NCBI GenBank assembly: GCA_028386065.3
Contig: JAKUCV010001958.1
Location: forward strand, 1-64,000
From: Turnera subulata
Taxonomy: Eukaryota; Streptophyta; Magnoliopsida; Malpighiales; Passifloraceae
Direction of reading: 5' to 3'
DNA length: 64,000 nt
The translations under genes and the position numbers were made by a program. This document shows, one piece after another, positions 56,561 to 64,000 of this stretch (its first letter is position 1; each line of letters opens with the position of its first letter). The notes below the pieces were generated by a model that did no database searches, had not been told where the DNA came from, and saw only the letters and a list, made by a program, of their open reading frames with translations.

Positions 56561-57927
56561 ATAGATTAAAGAATCTATAATGTGGGTGTCTTCAATCACC
56601 TGGAGAATTGATCGGTGATCATTTCTCTTCCTTGTGTTATTACTATTATTTTTTTTTTAATTGAGCGGATTCCTTGTGTGATTCCCAATACAGCATCCAC
56701 ACTACATTGACACATAAAAATGAAACAATAACATGATTCCAGCATTCTTGGGAATAAATATTGTATTGCTAGATGATGTGCAACAGATAAGTAGTAATGA
56801 ATTGCAATTTGTGGGGGGTTTAAGGTTTTGGAACAGCAATGCAAGGGAAACCAAACCTTCTACTTGTGTCAATTGAAAAAATATCAGTCAAATTCGAGTA
56901 AAATGGACTTACCAGTTACCACTATTGCTGCAATTAAAATACAAAAAGTAAGACAGAGAGGAGGAGGCGAAGTGTCACAGAGGGTCTTGGATCTCCACCG
57001 GCTGGTGCCGGTTGTGATACTACAAAGGAAAGCAATGGAAGCAAAGCGGTCAAAGTAAAGACCGAGAAAGGGAAACCAAAGGCGTACGTATCCCAAAAAG
57101 AAAAATGTATGGGGCTAAATAAAGCAAAGATCCTATAAAACCGGTCAAACCACTCAGCTGGATAATGTTTACTTTACCGAAACCCCACGCTCCCCCGTGG
57201 TACCCCACCCCCACGTGTCTCTCGCCAGTTCCAGAGTTTCATGCTCACTCCTCCTTTTTCTTATTCATTAATTTATTTTTACATTTGCAGCTTTTTTTTA
57301 ATAATAATTAAGTGGATATTTATATTATTAAGCTGCATTTCCTCGCGAGAAATAAATAATGGATTCAAGTTACTTTCAAAGGAATAATAGCGTCAGCTTG
57401 GCAGGCGCTGTTTTGTGGGATTGCATTTGTCATCCCAATCCAATCATCCATCTCAATCTCATTCCAAATACTTATCCAAATTGCTTAGACTTCAAACTCT
57501 ATTTAGCATTTCTTGGGTATATTTTATTAATCTTTTTTTTTCGAGAAAAAAAGGCATTGGTGTCACCATTGCTCCGTCGGTCCAGGTCCCCGGTCAATAC
57601 CGATTACATCCTGGCATTAGACCCTCTTCAGTAGATTATATAATGGAATTTATTGCCCCAGAACTTAAGAAATTATAACCAGTTAGTACTATATAATTAT
57701 AAAGCCACTTAGTTATTTCTCAAAAAAAAAAAAAAGCCACTCAGTTAATTAGACTTTACCTTTATATTCTTTATTTTTCTTTCTGGAATGAGAAGCGATG
57801 AAGAGATAGAATCAAGCTAGAGTTTTAGGTTAATGAATTTATATCCTCTCATTCAAATAGTAAGAAACCAATCTCTTTTTTTCTTCATTCCTTTACATTG
57901 TACATGGACATGAACAAGGAGGTGATT

Positions 57928-58115
57928 GATTTTTTTTTTTTCCCATTCGGTATTCTGTAGCTTTATCCCGATTAATTCAAATTTAATCCGAATCACGCGC
58001 ATGGTTATGGAGAATGAGTCTCCCAATGAGAATTTTTCATGTATGCACGAGACTCGAACGCAAGATCTGGATTAAGCGAAATCAAGGAAGCTATATATTG
58101 ATATGATAAGCTAAA
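57928..58115 (-). mobile_element. SINE candidate with B box and poly(A)
   Basis: On the minus strand a B-box-like gcgttcgagtctc (about 58045) is followed by an A-run (T-run at 57929-57941). It shares the ctcgtg-plus-ttctcattggg style of a tRNA-derived SINE. Target duplications are unclear. Confidence 0.5.
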
Positions 58116-58564
58116 TTAATCCTTTGTGCAGTGTTTTCTTAACGTCTCCATGCATCATACATGTAACTCAATTAGCTTAGAGAAAGGTGAAAAACCAAGC
58201 CTAACCTCCTAAACTGAATCGCTTGGTATAAGATATTACTTTTGGTGGGAGGTTCGTAGCATCAAAACGTTCCCATGTGCATTGTAAGTATCAATTCATG
58301 AACTTCCCCCCGATCAATAAAATGTTCATGAACTTCTCCTACTAGAACAATTGTTAGTTGTCGTTAGATGTGATGCTGAAGCAAAGAAAATGTGTATCAG
58401 ATGCTATATTTCCCAAGTGGAGGGTTGTTTAGAGTTTATTTTTGTCAACATTGTCTTTACGTCAAGAATTCTGTGACTAGGAGTTCTCATTTTTCATAGG
58501 CATAACAACCACTTTCCCTTTTTGACTATATGACCATGGATGCGTAATATAGTCGCCATTAGTG

Positions 58565-58645
58565 GAGACGGCTCGTTAGGTAAAGCTTCACTACTATACT
58601 CTCATAAGTCACGGATTCAAACTGGGAATTTTTTGTAAAACTTGT
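58565..58645 (+). mobile_element. SINE-like fragment
   Basis: Contains ggattcaaactgg (B-box-like) after gctcgttaggtaaagc. Short, with no defined ends. Confidence 0.35.
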
Positions 58646-60372
58646 TTCCATAATTTCTTTTATAACCCGTATATTAATTTTTTGAACAAAACCCATATAT
58701 TTGGTTAGGGTTTTGAACAAAACCCGTATTACCTGATCTACAACACATAAATGTTCAATAGTACCACACGGAATAATAAGAACTCTACATAAATTGATTT
58801 ATTTGGTGGGGTCTATAGGACATGTATGTCTTCCAGTGCTCTATTCCTCTCGTTGGAGTTGGAAAAACAGGCACTGAAGTTTCTATAGACAAATAAATAA
58901 CAGGTACTCAAAATCTTTTCCTCTGTTTCAAAAACTTTCCCAGATTCCACTTCAATATTGGTAGTACTAATTTCTTTTGAATTTTCAGAAACTGGTCGTG
59001 ATGTTACTGAAGTTTGCAGATGTTGCTGCACGTGTGGTTCACGTTTGCCAAAGCCAAAGCCAATTGTTTGATTCACTGGCTATAGCCGGTCAAGTCTTGT
59101 TGATCTCTCCTGTCTTTCTTAATTAGAAAAATGGTTTTGGCATAGATCTCTATACAAATGATATAATTAAAAACAGATAGGAATTGTCGATTACAATGCT
59201 CGGAGGTGAGTTCAAGAAAAATGCTTAAACTTATATTCCTCATCCCCTAGATTTATTTTCCAAATAGAAGTATTCTAATATTAAATGAAAATAAATAGAT
59301 TTTCTAAATGTAGTGGTTCAATTGAAGCAGTACGGTATACGAAATGGTTTCAGTATAAATGGAGATACGTGAATGGAAATTGGATTGGTTGGTAAACAGT
59401 AAACTATTTATGTACTTGCGACACCAATTTTTTTTTGAAATTTTGTATTTATCAAATTTCAAATTATCTTGCTGTACTGTACTAATAAGTAATAACTATA
59501 ATTAATTTATGTCGTGTGCCCATTGTATTTATTTGTAAAAATTGGTATATCTGTGATAGATACGCCAGTTGCAGGAGTGGTCCAACACTAAACAGACAAG
59601 GTTAAGACCGTAAATACAACAGAAATAAAAGCCAGTTATGTTTTGTACTGTGTGCATATGATGCTATTCAAATTGCTTTTGATTTTCGAGCGCTGACCAC
59701 CTAACAGCCAATTTTATCAAAAGGACATGTTTTTTGGGGGCACTTCTTATTTCATTGACTGCCACCTAAGAAAAGGATAGTAATAGATAGACACCAGCAT
59801 TATACACTAGTGGAGAAGGCTCTGCTGCCACTCACTACATACACTAGATAGCGTTTCCATTCATTTTTTTTGGAACCCATCATTTCTCTCTTCTCTTCTC
59901 TTCTGTCAGTCACCGTAGGTATAGCTCTCAGTTTACCAATTCTTTCGTGTCTCTTTTGGAGTCTTTACTCCTCTTGTTATGATTCCTTTCCTGTTGTGGA
60001 TTATTTGGTGAGAAATCTGAGGTGTAGTGGGGCACTGTTCCTTGTTACTACCCACCAGTGATCTTTTTTGTACCACTTTTGTGCGTTCTTCTTTGTTCGT
60101 TTGCTTTTTACGTGATCCGGGTTTGATGATTTCGCCCTTTTTCTTGGGTGCTTGAAGAGGAAGTTATTAGTGAGAGGGAGGGAGTCAGCTTTGGTATTAG
60201 GGAAGAAGATTACATCGATCCTCCATCATTTTCTTGATGATGATGATGGCGGGGGTAGAATGTTTACTCTTTTGACCAGAGAAAGAGAGCCGATAAAGAG
60301 CCAGACTAAAGCACACACAATGTGGAAAAGTTGTCCCCTTTGATAGGCATTGTTCCTTGTGTTTTTGTCAAT

Positions 60373-60387
60373 GAGAGAGAGAGAGAG
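60373..60387 (+). repeat. (GA)n microsatellite in 5' leader
   Basis: Seven to eight GA units about 260 bp before the U-box start codon. Confidence 0.85.
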
Positions 60388-60638
60388 TTATAGAAGCAGT
60401 GACCCAGGGGCTCCTGTTGTTGTGTTGTGCTATCTCCTTTTCTCTTTTTCTTTCCCACACGTTTCCTGTCCCGTGGATGTGATGGGTCTTATTATTCTTT
60501 GCATTCTCCTTTGACATTTGAGGCTGCCTTTGTTGGTTTAGAGAAAAAAAACTTGGATTAGAATCATTAGATATATCCTCTCTTCTTCTTTGTTAGTAGT
60601 TAGTGCTGTTATTTTCTTTTCCAGAAGGGTATTCCAAA

Positions 60639-61994
60639 ATGCCTATGTATCAGCCGAATAGCCATACAAGGCAAGAGAATGCCAAGTTAGATGTGGGTTG
60701 TGGTGGGCAGGTGCTAGATCTAGCAACTGCTGTCAAAGATGGAATCTTGGGGGGAGGTGGTGGTGGGTTGTGTTGTGCTGTTGTTGACGAGAAATTGGAT
60801 CTAAGGAAGATGATTGAAGAGCTTGAATCGCTGGAAGTGCCATCTGTGTTTATATGTCCAATCTCGTTGGAACCAATGCAGGACCCGGTCACTCTCTGCA
60901 CTGGCCAGACTTATGAGAGATCCAACATTCTCAAATGGTTCTCTCTTGGCCGATATACTTGCCCCACTACAATGCAAGAATTGTGGGACGATACAGTGAC
61001 ACCGAACAGGACACTGCAGCAGCTGATTGTTAGCTGGTTCTCGCAGAAGTATTTGGCAATGAAGAAGAGATCAGAGGATGTGCAAGGGAGGGTCATTGAG
61101 CTCTTGGAGACTCTAAGGAAGGTAAAGGGTCAAGCTAGAGTTCATGCTCTAAAAGATCTCAGGCAGCTTGTAACTGCACATGCTACGGCAAAGAAGGCAG
61201 TGATGGATAAGGCAGGTGTGGCCTTGGTTTCTTCTTTGCTGGGCCCTTTCACCTCTCATGCTGTCGGGTCTGAGGTAATTGGAATTCTTGTGAATTCGGA
61301 TCTTGATTCTGCGTCCATGGTGAATTTGAGGCAACCCGGAAAGTTTGCTTTAATGGTGGATATGCTGAACGAGGGCTCAATTGAGACCAAATTGAATTGT
61401 ACGAGATTGATTGAAGCATTGATGGAAGGGAAGGACTTGGAGGTTGAAAACCTGTCAAGCTTGAGTCTTTTAGTTGGTTTGTTGAGGTTAGTGAAAGATA
61501 AGAGGCATCCAAATGGAGTGCTCTCTGGACTCCATCTATTGAAGATTATTTGCTTACACGAATCAGCCAGGAACTCGGTTGTGAGCATTGGAGCAATCCC
61601 TCAAGTAGTGGAGGTATTGCCCAGTTTAAATAAGGAGGGCCTTGAGTTGGCACTCTACATTTTGGAGGTTCTCTCAACCATTCCAGAAGGGAGATTGGCC
61701 TTGAAGGATTGTGCTAACACAATTCCAAATGTGGTGAAACTATTGATGAAGGTTTCAGAGAGCTGTACTCAGCTTGCATTGTCAATATTGTGGGCTGTCT
61801 GCAAGTTAGCACCAGAAGAATGCTCTGCAGTTGCGGTGGAGGCGGGTTTGGCTGCCAAGCTACTCCTCGTTATACAGAGCGGTTACAATCCTGCGTTGAA
61901 GCAACGGTCAGTTGAGCTCTTGAAATTGTGTAGCCTAAATTATTCAGCTACCATCTTCCTTTCCAAGTGTAAGCTTACCAGGACAATGCAGTAA
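60639..61994 (+). CDS. U-box/ARM-repeat E3 ubiquitin ligase (PUB30/PUB31-like)
   Basis: A single-exon gene of 451 codons. A U-box spans residues about 67-135 (VPSVFICPISLEPMQDPVTL, TGQTYERSNILKWF, CPTTMQELW) and binds E2 enzymes. The remaining ~310 residues are helical ARM-type repeats (SSLLGPFTSHAVGSEV, LLVGLLRLVKDKRH, SIGAIPQVVEVLPSL, LSILWAVCKLAPEECS) ending in SKCKLTRTMQ. Sequence and length match Arabidopsis PUB30/PUB31, which are intronless ligases; PUB30 has been linked to salt response. The start MPMYQP at 60639 is chosen over an upstream in-frame ATG (60603) because relatives begin with MPM. The substrate is unknown. A glycine run (about residues 38-43) precedes the U-box. Confidence 0.95.
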   Translation: MPMYQPNSHTRQENAKLDVGCGGQVLDLATAVKDGILGGGGGGLCCAVVDEKLDLRKMIEELESLEVPSVFICPISLEPMQDPVTLCTGQTYERSNILKWFSLGRYTCPTTMQELWDDTVTPNRTLQQLIVSWFSQKYLAMKKRSEDVQGRVIELLETLRKVKGQARVHALKDLRQLVTAHATAKKAVMDKAGVALVSSLLGPFTSHAVGSEVIGILVNSDLDSASMVNLRQPGKFALMVDMLNEGSIETKLNCTRLIEALMEGKDLEVENLSSLSLLVGLLRLVKDKRHPNGVLSGLHLLKIICLHESARNSVVSIGAIPQVVEVLPSLNKEGLELALYILEVLSTIPEGRLALKDCANTIPNVVKLLMKVSESCTQLALSILWAVCKLAPEECSAVAVEAGLAAKLLLVIQSGYNPALKQRSVELLKLCSLNYSATIFLSKCKLTRTMQ

Positions 61995-64000
61995 GGGAAA
62001 GACAGTTTGTTGATATGTATACATTATACTGTCACTTTTCTTGACTTGCTGCAAGGGGCAAAGGGAGTGGCGCTTGTGCAGTCTAGTGGATTGCTAAAAG
62101 GAGAAAATTGGGGTCTCTTTGCTACCCTTGTCCTTCTCCCCTGTATATTAAAGATCCTTGATACATAGTATTGATATCTTTTGACAGAAACATCATAATT
62201 TGGAGCTGTAGGCTAATTGCATACCCTGTAATTGGTATTATTTCACTGTTTTACGCTGGTGGCTCGCAAATATTCCAATAATTCCATCGCATTTTTTATG
62301 GATTGGGCTGTTCTTGGTCGCTAAATGGCACCATTCCATCACCGAGTAGAGCATTGTCAAGCTTGCTTGTATGCTGGAGTTTGAAGTGGGGAATCTAGCA
62401 ATGGGAGCATTGTCAAGCTTGCTTGTATGCTGGAGTTTGAAGTGGGGAATCTAGCAATGGGAATGAAGGAGGGGTTTCTTTTAGGTGTCCAAAGTTTCAG
62501 TTGTAACTAACAGTTACTTTTGTCCAGTTGATCCCCAGTTTTTTTTTTTTTCCTTCACAGTAAGGATTCTATTGGGAAGGTAGTGAGCATAATTCTTTTT
62601 TGTGGCTTGCTTGGTTGTTTTACCTTGAGCCTCAAAATTGTATAGCTTTTGCACTTCCTGTGTATATCATGAACCATGAGTACGCGCATTCTGTTATTTT
62701 GTACATGATTAGGTACAGTGCTTCATAATTTTTAATTTGGAAGTTGTATACATATTCGTTGGCTTAGCTTTCTGCCCTATTTATTAGATGCCAGTTCATC
62801 TCTGGAATTGAATTTGATTGTGTGCCTGCACATGTGGGCATTTGGATTTTGTTCGGCACTGCAGGTAAAGGAACAGACAACTTTATGTCATGCTGTTCCA
62901 GAAAAGAATTTTCTTACAGAGTTGTTCCAAATAAAAGCATCTTTAGATTATTGTTACTAATCTCAAACTTCGAAAAATACATGAATTGTTTTCCAAATAC
63001 TGGCAGGCAAGGGAAGGCCTGGTTAGATAATGAAAATCTCTGAACAAAGAGCAACTGGCCAAGCTAAGTCTAAAGATTCACACAATTCAATACCTAATCT
63101 TACTGTCAATCAACTTAACCTTAAAAAAGTCATATTGCCTCGAAGTATGTACCTTCTCCACATAGAATCTTTTGAGTGCCATTTCACTGCATACAAAGAT
63201 GTGGATAAATGAGAAAATTGGATTCCTAGCCAGGGGCCCTAGGTTGCACTTTTGTTGTCACGAATGCATGCACACGGACACCTTCCTCGGCCATGGACAG
63301 AGGAACAAAGACGAGTGGGGAAAAGAGAGCTTGAAATCTTGTCCACCTAAAAAGCAGAGGCAGTAATCTTTCGAGAAAATTGGCCATATCCCCCATTTTG
63401 AATGAGCCCCAAAAATCATGAGTACGCAAAAAGCTTGAAGGAGAAGCTGGTCAAAGTTCGTGTCATATTATACTTGTCCATTTTGGGCTACTTGCCTTTT
63501 GTATTGGTGGGGTTCTAATGTATGTTAACCAAGAAATATTTTAAGTCCCGCCAAAGTATAGAAAGCAACTAGCAGCAATACGTACCCAAAAGAAAAAGAA
63601 AAATTTGATGAAAAGCAACCAATGGGCCACTGTATCTCGCTGGTATTTGTACAGAATTTAGGATGAAGTCAAGTCTTGATTCCACAGTTGAAGTCTTGGA
63701 CATTATGTAACAGATATGAAAATGAGGAACAGAAGTGGGCTTTAGAAGCTTTACTTTCTAAGGTTCGTATTTCTTTATGGGGGAAAACCGAATGATGGTC
63801 ATATTTAAGGCCTTCTTCCACCATCATTATATTCACATCATTATTAGTTTACCTTATTATAACTAGCCGCACCTGTTTGTATTTGATTGCTCAACTAATT
63901 ATTCAGACCAAACTACCAAACCTTAGTGGTAGTTAACAGCATCTTCAGACTTTTTAACAAAACAGGGGGTCCATGTCGAAGAGGTACTATATGGTTCTAT
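61995..64000. other. U-box gene 3' region and intergenic DNA
   Basis: Contains the presumed 3' UTR and a 56-bp duplication. No further gene is recognisable to the window end; short frames here lack family similarity. Confidence 0.5.
62351..62462 (+). repeat. Perfect 56-bp tandem duplication
   Basis: 62351-62406 is repeated at 62407-62462 (gcattgtcaagcttgcttgt onwards), about 360 bp after the U-box stop codon. Confidence 0.92.

Larger units (their letters stand above)
56561..60638. other. Intergenic and 5' leader of the U-box gene, with SINE-like relics
   Basis: Contains the acyltransferase 3' UTR, two SINE candidates (57928-58115 and 58565-58645), and a GA microsatellite at 60373-60387 in the presumed U-box 5' leader. 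The 87-codon minus frame at 58813-59076 matches nothing I know and is not called. The 63-codon frame at 59870-60061 is probably leader sequence. Confidence 0.5.

Noticed and set aside
58813..59076. 87-codon minus frame as a small gene
   Set aside because: No recognisable family, no promoter or splice support; chance frame plausible.

Overview
This is a gene-poor, transposon-rich stretch of a plant nuclear genome. Interrupted genes with GT-AG introns, a CYP81-type P450, a plant LCAT-like acyltransferase, a plant U-box/ARM ligase and many plant transposon families all point to a eudicot; I cannot name the species. Overall composition is AT-rich. The main GC-rich islands are the two copia leaders, captured gene fragments, a miniature LTR element and the coding exons.

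Host genes. Position 3-353 is the last exon of a P450. Four copies of a small, single-exon, uncharacterised plant protein family lie on the minus strand at 9.1, 26.3, 28.7 and 41.5 kb. They share upstream sequence and TATA boxes, so they look like an old tandem array pulled apart by insertions; the 28.7-kb copy is broken at a single N. From 54 kb on the DNA is more ordinary: a two-exon LCAT-like acyltransferase (54.4-56.6 kb) and an intronless U-box/ARM E3 ligase of the PUB30/31 type (60.6-62.0 kb).

Mobile DNA. Two degenerate Ty1/copia elements (1640-8012 and 19707-25902) share an unusual design: short LTRs, a primer site that does not begin TGG, a stem-loop just after it, a GC-rich leader, and dozens of short perfect hairpins with a five-base loop of the CNGAA type running through leader and coding remnants. 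A Mutator-like element (11.5-17.8 kb) has a broken transposase but an intact opposite-strand GRF-zinc-finger/coiled-coil/membrane ORF. Two smaller MULE-type elements occur at 32.8-34.4 kb and 43.6-45.8 kb; the second carries PPR and EXO70 gene fragments (Pack-MULE). There is one nearly full-length dead LINE (35.2-40.5 kb, minus), a 5'-truncated LINE with 14-bp target duplications (52.1-53.8 kb) and three LINE remnants. Smaller insertions include a 343-bp TRIM with identical 113-bp LTRs (51.4 kb), a compact LTR pair (31.3-32.1 kb), a 93-bp solo-LTR-like unit (10.4 kb), a 990-bp hAT-type element (49.9 kb), a 619-bp poly(A) retroposon with an 18-bp target duplication (46.2 kb) and tRNA-type SINEs.

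The genes do not form a pathway. The strongest candidate for something undescribed is the hairpin-array architecture of the two copia elements, together with their internal-tRNA-like primer site.
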